From positions 1 through 64,000 of the forward strand of contig NZ_JACVHC010000011.1 of NCBI RefSeq assembly GCF_017976235.1: a stretch of 64,000 nucleotides of DNA, read 5' to 3'. This document shows positions 35,270 to 43,981 of the stretch, one piece after another. Within the stretch, counting starts at the first letter, position 1. Every line of letters begins with the position of its first letter. The notes under the pieces were generated by a model. The model worked only from the letters and a program-made list of their open reading frames with translations, did no database searches and was not told the origin of the DNA. The position numbers and the translations under genes were made by a program. Source of the stretch: Pseudomonas anatoliensis. GTDB taxonomy: Bacteria; Pseudomonadota; Gammaproteobacteria; Pseudomonadales; Pseudomonadaceae.

Positions 35270-35279
35270 TTGTACACAA
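35270..35279. promoter_or_regulatory. TTGTACACAA candidate operator upstream of the purine permease
   Basis: Matches the motifs found at 52065 and 52271 near the urate-catabolism genes. Such TTGTAYACAA sites suit a GntR-family regulator. It lies 130 bp before the permease start in an A/T-rich stretch. Confidence 0.55.
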
Positions 35280-35409
35280 AAGCATAATCCACAGCGTGCG
35301 AGTTCCTGACCGCATGGTCAACAAATTCGCGTATGCCTCAAAGGGCCGCTGCCACCCCTCATGGGTCCGGCCCTGGAAATAACAATAAAACTCTTGAGGA
35401 GTACTCGCT

Positions 35410-36759
35410 GTGGAAAGCCGCAAATCCGAAGCATCGACGCTGGATCTCTCGCCGCCGTTACGCAATGGCTTGCTTGAGCGCCTGTTTAAACTCAGCTTGC
35501 ATGGCACCACGGTGAAGACCGAGCTGATTGCCGGTCTGACAACCTTCATCACCATGGCTTACATCATCTTCGTCAACCCCAACATCATGGCCGATGCCGG
35601 GATTGACCACGGGGCCGCCTTCGTCGCCACCTGTATCGCCGCCGCACTGGGCTGCCTGTTGATGGGCCTGTACGCGAACTGGCCGGTTGGTCTGGCGCCG
35701 GGCATGGGCCTCAACGCGTTTTTCACCTACACCGTGGTCGGCACCATGGGCTACAACTGGGAAACCGCGCTCGGTGCGGTGTTTGTCTCGGGTGTGTTGT
35801 TCATGATTCTGACCTTCTCGCGGATCCGCGAATGGCTGCTCAACAGCATTCCGGTCAGCCTGCGCCACGCGATGGGCGCCGGTGTCGGTTTGTTTCTCGG
35901 GCTGATCGGTTTGAAAACCGCTGGCATCGTCGTCGATAGCCCGGCGACTCTGCTCAAACTGGGCTCTCTGCATGAAGCTGGCCCACTGCTCGCCGCGGTC
36001 TGCTTCCTGATGATCGCAATTCTCAGCTACCACCGCGTATTTGGCGCGATCCTCATCAGCATCATCACCGTCACCCTGGCCGGTTGGGGCCTGGGCCTCG
36101 TGCACTATCAAGGCATCATGTCGGCACCGCCAAGCCTGGCACCGACCTGGATGGCGATGAATGTGGCCGGCGTATTCAACGTCAGCATGATCAGCGTGGT
36201 CCTCGCGTTCCTCTTCGTGCACATGTTCGACACCGCCGGTACTCTGATGGGCGTTGCCCAGCGTGCCAATCTGGTGAACGCTGACGGTCGTATCGAAAAC
36301 CTCTCCCGTGCCATGAAAGCCGACAGTGCTTCCAGTGTGTTCGGCGCCGTGGTCGGTGTTCCGCCCGTCACCAGTTATGTGGAAAGTGCCGCTGGCGTGG
36401 CCGCTGGTGGTCGGACTGGTCTTACCGCCGTCACCGTCGGTGTGCTATTTATAGCGGCGATGTTTTTTGCACCGCTGGCCGGCATGATTCCCGCCTACGC
36501 CACCGCCGGTGCACTGATCTACGTTGCAATGCTGATGATGGGCAGCATGGCCCACATCGAGTGGGACGAAGCCACCGACGCCATTCCGGCCATCGTCACC
36601 GCGATCATGATGCCGCTGACGTTTTCGGTTGCCGATGGTATTGCGCTGGGCTTCATCACTTATGTGGCGCTGAAAGCCGGCACCGGCAAATTCAAGGAAA
36701 TTTCCGTCAGCCTGTGGGTGCTCTGCGCGATCTTCTTCGCCAAGTTCATCTTCCTGTAA
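35410..36759 (+). CDS. NCS2/AzgA-type purine permease
   Basis: 449 residues with about 12-14 hydrophobic helices. Signatures include ELIAGLTTFITMAYIIFVNP, LAPGMGLNAFF and FDTAGTLMGVAQRANL, all typical of the AzgA branch that imports adenine, guanine or hypoxanthine with protons. GTG start with GAGGA upstream. A TTGTACACAA box and the purine catabolism cluster at 51-58 kb suggest one regulon. Confidence 0.9.
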   Translation: MESRKSEASTLDLSPPLRNGLLERLFKLSLHGTTVKTELIAGLTTFITMAYIIFVNPNIMADAGIDHGAAFVATCIAAALGCLLMGLYANWPVGLAPGMGLNAFFTYTVVGTMGYNWETALGAVFVSGVLFMILTFSRIREWLLNSIPVSLRHAMGAGVGLFLGLIGLKTAGIVVDSPATLLKLGSLHEAGPLLAAVCFLMIAILSYHRVFGAILISIITVTLAGWGLGLVHYQGIMSAPPSLAPTWMAMNVAGVFNVSMISVVLAFLFVHMFDTAGTLMGVAQRANLVNADGRIENLSRAMKADSASSVFGAVVGVPPVTSYVESAAGVAAGGRTGLTAVTVGVLFIAAMFFAPLAGMIPAYATAGALIYVAMLMMGSMAHIEWDEATDAIPAIVTAIMMPLTFSVADGIALGFITYVALKAGTGKFKEISVSLWVLCAIFFAKFIFL

Positions 36760-36785
36760 GCGGCACGCGGTTCAAGCTTCAAAAC

Positions 36786-36812
36786 GGCCTCACCCTTGCG
36801 GGTGGGGCTTTT
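36786..36812 (+). terminator. Rho-independent terminator
   Basis: GCCTCACCC, TTG, CGGGTGGGGC stem followed by T-rich sequence after the permease. Confidence 0.7.
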
Positions 36813-36848
36813 GCACATTCTTGAGTACAACTAAAAAAGGAGAACGTG

Positions 36849-37481
36849 ATGAGTCTGGAAACCTGGCTGCTGTTCAGCGGCGCTGCGCTGGTGGTGATCC
36901 TTATTCCGGGGCCACTGTCGTTGCTGATGATCAGCAACAGTCTGAATTACGGCTTGCGCCGTTCGTACCCGGCGTTTCTTGGCGGCGTGATTGCCTCGAT
37001 CTGTTTGCTCAGTGCTTCCGCGCTGGGACTGGGTGCCCTGCTCCTGGCTTCGGAGCAACTGTTCAGCGCACTGAAAATTGTCGGTGCCCTGTACCTGTTC
37101 TATCTCGCCTGGCAGAGCTGGCAGCAATCGCGCCAGCCATCAGTGGCCGCCGAAGTACCGCAAGCGGCGCCGGTGCCACGCTTTCGCGCACTGTTCGGCC
37201 GTGCGTTTGTATTGGGTGCCAGCAACCCGAAAGACATCCTCTTCTTCGCCGCGTTTTTGCCGCAATTCCTCAGCGCCGAGCAAGCATTTCTGCCGCAGTT
37301 GCTGGTAATGATTGCAACCTGGACCCTCCTCGATCTGCTATGCAAACTCGCCTACGGCCTGAGCGCCCATGGTGCAGCCCGTTATTTGCGCAGCGGCAAA
37401 GGTCAGAGCTGGTTCAACCGGATCAGCGCCGGGTTGTTTGGCGGCGCAGGCGCGGCGTCCTTGCTCAGCAGCCATTCCTGA
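36849..37481 (+). CDS. LysE/RhtB-family amino acid exporter
   Basis: 210 residues with about six hydrophobic helices. The N-terminal helix region contains ILIPGPLSLLMIS, the GPG/PGP-type motif of the LysE superfamily, and ASNPKDILFFAAFLPQF lies in the middle. AAGGAG sits 6 bases before the ATG at 36849, favouring it over a GTG three bases upstream. Exports an amino acid or homoserine-like compound; substrate unknown. Confidence 0.87.
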   Translation: MSLETWLLFSGAALVVILIPGPLSLLMISNSLNYGLRRSYPAFLGGVIASICLLSASALGLGALLLASEQLFSALKIVGALYLFYLAWQSWQQSRQPSVAAEVPQAAPVPRFRALFGRAFVLGASNPKDILFFAAFLPQFLSAEQAFLPQLLVMIATWTLLDLLCKLAYGLSAHGAARYLRSGKGQSWFNRISAGLFGGAGAASLLSSHS

Positions 37482-37978
37482 GAAAGACGACGATTGAGCG
37501 ACGGTGTTGTAACTGCTGTTAATACTGTTTAACGGACTACAGCAGTTACAAACGCTGACAAAAATCAATTCAACTGAATCATGAAGTAACTCTATTCAAT
37601 TCGATGTACGCCGCAACACCACGTAACAACACTTCGATATACACCAACCAAAATCCCTCTCTATATTCCTGCACAACTGACAACCAATACCAGAACAAGG
37701 AAGTTCTATATGGCCCAGCATCTGCAAATCCGCATTATCGAGATCCATGCCAACATCCCGGCGTTGAACTATTGTTTTTTCGCCGCGCCTTCCCCGCCCT
37801 CTTTTCACTGCCATTAGTGCCTGGCCTTGGCCCGCGTTTCACTGTGCCCAGGTGATTTTGCAGCTACCGAGTCCAATAAACCTGATGCACGACCGTTGCA
37901 ATACGCCAGTCGTCCTCAGTGCAAAAATATTAATCCTTATTACCGCCCAATAATAATTCATCAATTCGAAGTGTATTA
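37482..37978. other. A/T-rich intergenic boundary before the paralogue array
   Basis: About 500 bp of lower GC than its left flank. It contains the 12-bp inverted repeat listed separately and several A/T runs (AATATTAATCC, CCCAATAATAATTCATC) close to the first array gene. No convincing gene. It marks the left edge of what looks like an acquired block. Confidence 0.5.
37508..37550. repeat. 12-bp perfect inverted repeat
   Basis: TGTAACTGCTGT and ACAGCAGTTACA separated by 19 bp. It could be a hairpin terminator for the LysE gene (it lacks a T run), a protein-binding site, or a scar at the array boundary. Confidence 0.6.
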
Positions 37979-39898
37979 ATGTTAAAGCCGACGAAGAAAA
38001 TCAATACATCCAACAAAGACGGCACCTCAAGCTTAATCAGAACCGAAGACAACTCGGCCGCCGCCAACCGCCCCCGTAACCAGGTATCAGATCTACCTGG
38101 AAATGTCTCTGGTCCCGATGCTGGCCGACGCGCCAGCACTGAGCATCCGTTTCAACATCCCCCCCAGTCCGAGATTATCGTGACTGAAATTCCGGGATCG
38201 GTCAGGCCGGCTACCCCCCCGATAGTCAAGTCCGCGCTTAACATGATCATGTGGCCGCAAGACCGTGTCGGCGAGCTGATGCCGTTCGGGAGAAACACAG
38301 GGTTATTCGTCGTAACCGATGGCACGTTGATTGCCGATATAAAGGGGCTGGGCAAAACAGTAGTCGAGCGTACCAGCCAGGGCGAGTATCAGGTTCCCTT
38401 CCCGTTCGCACCCGGGGTGCCGGGGCCGATTCTTGCCAGGATCGCCGGTGAACCCTACTGGTACATCGAACGTCCAGGCTGGGTGAAGAAACCTGTACAG
38501 ACGCCGCTGGACACAAGCGCACAACCATTCAAATTTTTACTTCCCGAACTGGCGAACCTGCTGGAACCCGCAAGCCCGCTTGACGGTATTCGTCACGATA
38601 AACTGGGCAGAACCTACGCTGATATTGATGGCGAAGGTACGGTGCTGATACGCAAAAATGACGACGGTGATTATCAGGCCAGCGACGTCAATGAGCGGGT
38701 CGCATCGGGTCCGTTAGTTGAGCGAATCTCCGGCACCGTTCTGTGGCGACGAATTCCGGAACGGCCTCCATCTCCTGAAAGTCCGCGGCTGTATATCCAT
38801 GAGTCGCCCGACATGGACGCTGACACTGCGGCCACCCAGGTGAAACGACCGAGGCTGGAACAGGCTGGCGAGTCATCCGACCCGATGGAAGCCTCGAATA
38901 CGGCGCAGCTCTTTCCCCAAACGACCGTTGAAAGTCCTTATCACTGGATGCAGTGGGTACATTACAACGACCTCCCGACTGGCCCATCGGTCAAGCTTGG
39001 CGGATTTGATTACACGGTTTTGCCGCCGGGTTCAGCTCCCGATGAATTGGCGGGGATGAACTTCTTGCAAAACCCCAATTCTCCGATCAGCCGCTTCGAT
39101 GATTTCGAGCGCGTAATGCGCGAAGCGCCTGAACTTCAGCCGGTTGCCGTCTTTCCGAAAAGCAACCACTCCATGGAAGTTCCACCGGCGCACAAGCTTT
39201 TTCGTAAACCGTTGTCGCGGTCCGTCGCCGAGCGTTTCACCGAATTCTCCGAGGGAACGGCGCAGTCGGTCGCCAAAACCTTGTTCGAGCGCGCTGATAA
39301 TTCACCGCAAATCACTTCCACGGGCCTCAACAATATCCATCAGGTCCTGGCCCATTGGAGCTTGAATCCCAAAGCCACCTCTGGCGTCCCGCTACTCGGC
39401 GACCCAATGCTCATGTTGCACGAGGCCCCGCGAATCGAACGGAACGGAACGACCTACCTGACGCTCAACGCCCAGGCGGAGGCACCGTTGCATCGCCTGA
39501 ACTTTGATCCGAAGCTTTTTCCCGAAGACTGGAATTTCTACCTCAGAAGCCCTTCCAGCCAGGCCTTGAGGCAATTGACCGGTGGTCTGCTGGTGCGTGC
39601 CGGTTATGACGTCTTCCCGCTGACACCTCAGCATCAACCACCCACTTTGGTGTTCCGCAGTCTGGCAACAGACGATGTGTTCATCTTGAAACTGGCGGCG
39701 GTCGAGGGCAATGGCATCACCCTTTATACCTATCCCGGCACCGAGCTTTTTGACCCCTTGCTGCCCGCCTGCATTGGCAAGCCAGCCTACGACGCGGTGG
39801 TGGCGGCCGATGCGAAAAACCAGTTGATCTGGCTGCTGGGTGGCGTGCTCAACGTCGATTCGAAACCCGACTCGGTCTTCATCATCAGAGAGCGCTGA
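37979..39898 (+). CDS. Array paralogue 1 (large protein of unknown function)
   Basis: 639 residues. Ser/Asn-rich N terminus (~1-65) beginning MLKPTKK, no signal peptide. Repeat module A spans ~85-170 (GRNTGLFVVTDGTLIAD...GEYQ...IAGEPYWY). Repeat module B spans ~205-265 (GIRHDKLGRTYADIDGEG...GDYQ...ISGTVLWR). A long C-terminal region shared by all five paralogues includes FDDFERVMREAPELQP, LHRLNFDP, VFILKL and LIWLLGG and ends SVFIIRER. No catalytic motif recognised. The modules loosely recall those in large Pseudomonas dermonecrotic-toxin-like proteins, which is inference only. First gene of the array; weak ribosome site, A/T-rich upstream. Confidence 0.7.
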   Translation: MLKPTKKINTSNKDGTSSLIRTEDNSAAANRPRNQVSDLPGNVSGPDAGRRASTEHPFQHPPQSEIIVTEIPGSVRPATPPIVKSALNMIMWPQDRVGELMPFGRNTGLFVVTDGTLIADIKGLGKTVVERTSQGEYQVPFPFAPGVPGPILARIAGEPYWYIERPGWVKKPVQTPLDTSAQPFKFLLPELANLLEPASPLDGIRHDKLGRTYADIDGEGTVLIRKNDDGDYQASDVNERVASGPLVERISGTVLWRRIPERPPSPESPRLYIHESPDMDADTAATQVKRPRLEQAGESSDPMEASNTAQLFPQTTVESPYHWMQWVHYNDLPTGPSVKLGGFDYTVLPPGSAPDELAGMNFLQNPNSPISRFDDFERVMREAPELQPVAVFPKSNHSMEVPPAHKLFRKPLSRSVAERFTEFSEGTAQSVAKTLFERADNSPQITSTGLNNIHQVLAHWSLNPKATSGVPLLGDPMLMLHEAPRIERNGTTYLTLNAQAEAPLHRLNFDPKLFPEDWNFYLRSPSSQALRQLTGGLLVRAGYDVFPLTPQHQPPTLVFRSLATDDVFILKLAAVEGNGITLYTYPGTELFDPLLPACIGKPAYDAVVAADAKNQLIWLLGGVLNVDSKPDSVFIIRER

Positions 39899-39929
39899 TG
39901 ACATCACCCCTTTATTCAGGAACAGATCC

Positions 39930-41690
39930 ATGAAGCTACCCAAGAAAACCAGCGCATCCACGACACCCCCCTCCTCTTCTGCCTCACGGCCAGTGGCGGG
40001 TGCGGAATTACCTACCGATCCGATCACAGCCACTCACGTTGGGAGGGCTACTCCAGGCCACAGCTCGACATCCGTCGTACAGCCGACTTCATCCTCTTCA
40101 AGCGGCACTGGCTCGCAATCGGCCATGGTCGTAACGCCCATGCTGTATTCGCCACAGGATCGAATACTGGCCGCCATCAAGGCCTCTAATTGGCCAAAGG
40201 ACAAAATCCACGAACTGCGCCCCGTGTCGGGCAACAGCGGTCTGTTCGAAGCTTTTGACGGCATGATTTACGCGTTCGTCGGCGGCGAAGATTACATGTG
40301 CGTCGTGCGCCGCGCAGATGGCGAATACCAAAGTCCGATGGTGACATCGCCAGGAGTAGCGTACACCTTCAGAAAAATCGACGGTGAAGCCCGTTGGGAT
40401 GCCAATTGGCTCCCTTTACAAGGTTTACTTGATGCAGACGTACCGCGCACTGTCGCAATGCCCGGGGCTGGCGTAACGCGCACAGTCACAATGCCCGAGG
40501 CTCTCGAGTTCCTACCGACATTTTTGGCAGACACCCTGACACCAAGCGAGAACTCGGCGCAGGGTGTCCGTTACGACCGGGCCAGCCGTCCCTACGTCGA
40601 CACGATCGAGGGGACCATCATGGTTCATCGTCACCCCGACGGAAGCTATCAACACAGATCCCCTCAAAGCCTCATCCCGACGGGCCGAATGGTCGAGCAG
40701 ATTCCCGGGCAGAAAATGTGGCGGTTCATAGACGAATGGATAGCCTGGGGCAAGAAAGCCAAGCCCGAGACCGGCGAATCACTCGCCCTTAACGGCCACC
40801 ACTACCCTATCGTACCGGTGGGAACCCAGGCGAACGACGCCACTCGCGTGTATTTTCTGCAACATCCGGATTTTTCGCCAACCCACTTCGATTCGTTTGA
40901 ACGCATGTTGCACGAGGCCCCGGACCTTCAACCCGTGCCGGTCTGGCGCAGTAGCGAGAGCCCTTTGAAAGTTCACGTCGGCGAGAAATCATTCACCCAG
41001 CCCCTGACAGAATCGGTCAGGGAGATGTTCAGCGAATTTTCGGATTCCACTGCACGATCCGTCGCCAGAATGTTGTTCGAGCGCGCCGACTACTCCCGCA
41101 CGATCACATCGGCCGGCTTGCTTAAGCTGCAGCGGATGACTGACCAGTGGCGGCTCAAGCCTCAGGAGGCTGCATCCTGGTTCGCGGAACCGATGGACAT
41201 GCTACCCGTGTTGCCCCGGGTAGAAAGTGGCGGCAAAGCCACGATATTGTTGCCGCCCGAGGTGAACGGTCCGCTGCAACGCCTGACGTTTGACCCGCAG
41301 CGTTTCCGGGATGATTGGACGATCTACCTTCAAGATCCAACATTGGCCAACCTGAGATTGCTGGTCAGGGGCGTGCTCGGGCGCGCCGGCTATAAAGTTG
41401 CAACCTTCACCACTTTGGATTCGTCGACGCTGGTGTTCCTGGGAAAGACGCGCACCACGGTCTATTACCTGAAGCTGGCACAAGTTAACGGTAATGCGGT
41501 TGAAGTGGGTGGCTCCCCCGCCCCGGGTGCGGCGGTGCTCGCCGACCCAGATCTGCGGGCGAGGGTTGGCGGCACTGCGTATAAAGCCCTCATGGATGCC
41601 AGTACATCTAACAAAATCGTCTGGCTACAGGGTGGTGCCCACCGCGACGTATTCGGTCGCCAGTCTGTTTTCATCATCAGAGAATTGTGA
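39930..41690 (+). CDS. Array paralogue 2
   Basis: 586 residues. The ATG at 39930 has CAGGAA upstream and starts MKLPKKTSAST, the same PKK-type opening as its siblings; an earlier in-frame ATG overlaps paralogue 1 and is rejected. A ~65-residue disordered Ser/Thr/Pro head precedes module A (SGLFEAFDGMIYAFVGG...GEYQ) and module B (GVRYDRASRPYVDT...GSYQ...IPGQKMWR), then the common C-terminal region (YFLQHPDFSPTHFDSFERML, LQRLTFDPQRF, IVWLQGG) and the end SVFIIREL. 31 bp after paralogue 1, so co-transcribed. Function unknown; the Ser-rich head suggests a secreted protein but no signal can be named. Confidence 0.7.
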   Translation: MKLPKKTSASTTPPSSSASRPVAGAELPTDPITATHVGRATPGHSSTSVVQPTSSSSSGTGSQSAMVVTPMLYSPQDRILAAIKASNWPKDKIHELRPVSGNSGLFEAFDGMIYAFVGGEDYMCVVRRADGEYQSPMVTSPGVAYTFRKIDGEARWDANWLPLQGLLDADVPRTVAMPGAGVTRTVTMPEALEFLPTFLADTLTPSENSAQGVRYDRASRPYVDTIEGTIMVHRHPDGSYQHRSPQSLIPTGRMVEQIPGQKMWRFIDEWIAWGKKAKPETGESLALNGHHYPIVPVGTQANDATRVYFLQHPDFSPTHFDSFERMLHEAPDLQPVPVWRSSESPLKVHVGEKSFTQPLTESVREMFSEFSDSTARSVARMLFERADYSRTITSAGLLKLQRMTDQWRLKPQEAASWFAEPMDMLPVLPRVESGGKATILLPPEVNGPLQRLTFDPQRFRDDWTIYLQDPTLANLRLLVRGVLGRAGYKVATFTTLDSSTLVFLGKTRTTVYYLKLAQVNGNAVEVGGSPAPGAAVLADPDLRARVGGTAYKALMDASTSNKIVWLQGGAHRDVFGRQSVFIIREL

Positions 41691-41990
41691 CCACGGCCTC
41701 TTGGAGTTACTCGCTTACCCACGCTCTCCAAACGCAATATAGCTGGAGCAGCCTCCAAGGCTGCTCCAACTATCCTCCATACATGGCAGACAATTAATAG
41801 CTGTTCGCCGCAATGGGCAGTTACTTCCTGTCATGTACATATGAAAATCTTGCAACCAGGCACGGCCTGCTGATTCACAGGCGAAAAAATTTCACACCAA
41901 GACATATACACCGCACCTTCGCACCTCCATTGCCGGACATTACTCCTTTGAAACCGTGTTTCACGCGAAGCAATTCAATGGAGTAATGCA
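41691..41990. other. Intergenic region, right part duplicated before paralogue 4
   Basis: 300 bp. Roughly the last 120 bp resembles the stretch before 43982, down to an identical CAATTCAATGGAGTAATGCA leader including the ribosome site. The gene and its leader were therefore duplicated together. Confidence 0.65.
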
Positions 41991-43694
41991 ATGGCAATAC
42001 CGCCGAAGAAAATTCCTGGCTCGTCCTCATCCAGCGTACCGCCGAGTTCCAGAACACCCTCGTCGGATCCGCTGGCAGGCAGCCGCGTTGACATCAGACA
42101 TGTTCTGCCCGGTATAGAGGGGGCGAGTGCGGATCCGACACTCGCAACATCTTCAGTGAGTCGTTGGTCAGGTGCCTCCCGGCAGCAATCCAGCGCTCTC
42201 GTCAGCCCTATGTCTGACCTGCAAAGTCCTTCACCGACACGGCAAGTGTCAACGCAAGGCATGTCCGCCACCTCGCGTACTTCAGGTACCGACGCATCAG
42301 CCAGCGCTGTTACAGAACGCTCGTTCTTTCTCGATGCCGAGCCGGCGGAGCTACTGAAAAAATATCCCCTTTCACCGGAGGGCTTTCGTTACGACAAACG
42401 CAACAAGCGTTACGTCGAAATGGAAGACGGCAGCATGGTCATGGTGCACAAAGGACAGGACGGTCTCCGGCAGACAAACTCCCGGGAAGCAAGCCCCACC
42501 GGGAATTGGGTCAAATACCTTCCAGACAAGCAGAAATGGCGTGAATTGACCCCAGCCGAAATGACCGCCAAGCGCCCTCACCCGGAAGCTGACCTTGCTT
42601 TCAACCAGGAGGACGCCACTGCCGGTCCGAGCAAGCGAGCACGCCTCACCAACGAGGCCACTAAACAGGCTCTGGTGCAACGTCTTCTATCCACGCCGCC
42701 GAGTGCGTTGGACTCGTCGCTGCGTCAGTGGGAAAACTGGGGAAAGACCACAAGACCCGAGTCGGACGAGTCAATCGAAATAGGTGGAAAGCACTATTCG
42801 ATTGTGGCTCAGGAGCGAAGCTCCGAGCCCAACCTGGTGTACTTGCAACATCCCGAGTTCAAACCCGGACGCTTTGATGCGTTTGAACACATGTTGCGCG
42901 TTGACCCTTCACGTCAGCCGAAATGGGCCTTGAAACAAGAGGGGCAATGGAGGGTACGGGATAACCACCCACCGTTTGAAATGCCCATGACTCAATACGT
43001 CTCGAGCGCATTCAACCTTTTCTCGGATCATTCGGCGCAGGCCATTGCCAGGACCGTATTCGACCGCTCCAGCCTGCCAGGCGGGATCGACAGCGAAGGA
43101 CTTTCTACGCTGGCTTTGACATTTCATCACTGGAAGCACCGAGCCAGCCCCGACCTGCCACCGCCAGAACTTTTTGATCCTTTGCTGCTGCTGCCCACTC
43201 TGCCAAGGAGATCAAGCACAGGTTCGAACAGCCATGATCTCGCGCTACCGCCGCAGTTTGACGTTGCGTTGCATCGCATTGATTTCGACACCGATCGTGT
43301 CAATGCACAGTTCAACAATGAGCTGAATCGGCCAGACTCAAGTGTGCGCGCGGTGTTCAGCAATATTCTGGAACACAGCGGCTATACCGTAGATCGCACC
43401 AGTCGCATGTTCGCCGAGGATGCGTTGATCTTCAAACGGGAAGGTCTAGACGTGGTTTTTGTCTTGAAACTCCCCTCAGCACCTGTCGAGGGAACGCTTA
43501 AACGATGGGTCGAACCCGGTGCTGAGCAGGCCCTCTCTGCATTGAGATCCAGGGTCGCAGACACGTCCACGACCACGTCGCACACAACAGACTGGAGCCT
43601 GATGCTGCAAAACGGAAAGACCATTCATCTCGTGGGTGGCATTGAGATGACTCCTGCAAATCAGAAAGTGCCGTTCATCGTCCGCGAGGGTTGA
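41991..43694 (+). CDS. Array paralogue 3
   Basis: 567 residues starting MAIPPKKIPGSSSSSV after GGAG 7 bases upstream. The disordered head (~1-105) leads straight into module B (GFRYDKRNKRYVEMEDGS...); module A is missing, as in paralogue 4. The C-terminal region has LVYLQHPEFKPGRFDAFEHML, MTQYVSSAFNLFSDHSAQAIARTVFD and FVLKL and ends PFIVREG. The first ~380 residues are very close to paralogue 4, while the last third is much more different, suggesting duplication followed by recombination or selection at the C terminus. Function unknown. Confidence 0.7.
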   Translation: MAIPPKKIPGSSSSSVPPSSRTPSSDPLAGSRVDIRHVLPGIEGASADPTLATSSVSRWSGASRQQSSALVSPMSDLQSPSPTRQVSTQGMSATSRTSGTDASASAVTERSFFLDAEPAELLKKYPLSPEGFRYDKRNKRYVEMEDGSMVMVHKGQDGLRQTNSREASPTGNWVKYLPDKQKWRELTPAEMTAKRPHPEADLAFNQEDATAGPSKRARLTNEATKQALVQRLLSTPPSALDSSLRQWENWGKTTRPESDESIEIGGKHYSIVAQERSSEPNLVYLQHPEFKPGRFDAFEHMLRVDPSRQPKWALKQEGQWRVRDNHPPFEMPMTQYVSSAFNLFSDHSAQAIARTVFDRSSLPGGIDSEGLSTLALTFHHWKHRASPDLPPPELFDPLLLLPTLPRRSSTGSNSHDLALPPQFDVALHRIDFDTDRVNAQFNNELNRPDSSVRAVFSNILEHSGYTVDRTSRMFAEDALIFKREGLDVVFVLKLPSAPVEGTLKRWVEPGAEQALSALRSRVADTSTTTSHTTDWSLMLQNGKTIHLVGGIEMTPANQKVPFIVREG

Positions 43695-43981
43695 GCCTTC
43701 CCCTGGCTACTCATGCCGTTTTCCGGTTGTTAAATACCGGCACGTGTTCAAGACCTTACGTCGTCATCGCAATACGCGGTGGCGGCGTAATTTTTTCCCA
43801 AAAGACGGGGATTGTCACAACGGCCTGACACCCAGACAGCCCCTTCAAAACCTTCACCGAAATGGTTTGAATCGTTTGCTTTCCAGGCAAGACATATATA
43901 CCGCACGCCCCCTCCTCCGGTTGGCGAACATCACTCCCTTGGAATCGCGTCTTACGCGAAGCAATTCAATGGAGTAATGCA

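Noticed and set aside
37604..37855. 83-codon frame before the array
   Set aside because: Unconvincing composition, no ribosome site, and in a low-GC non-coding stretch.
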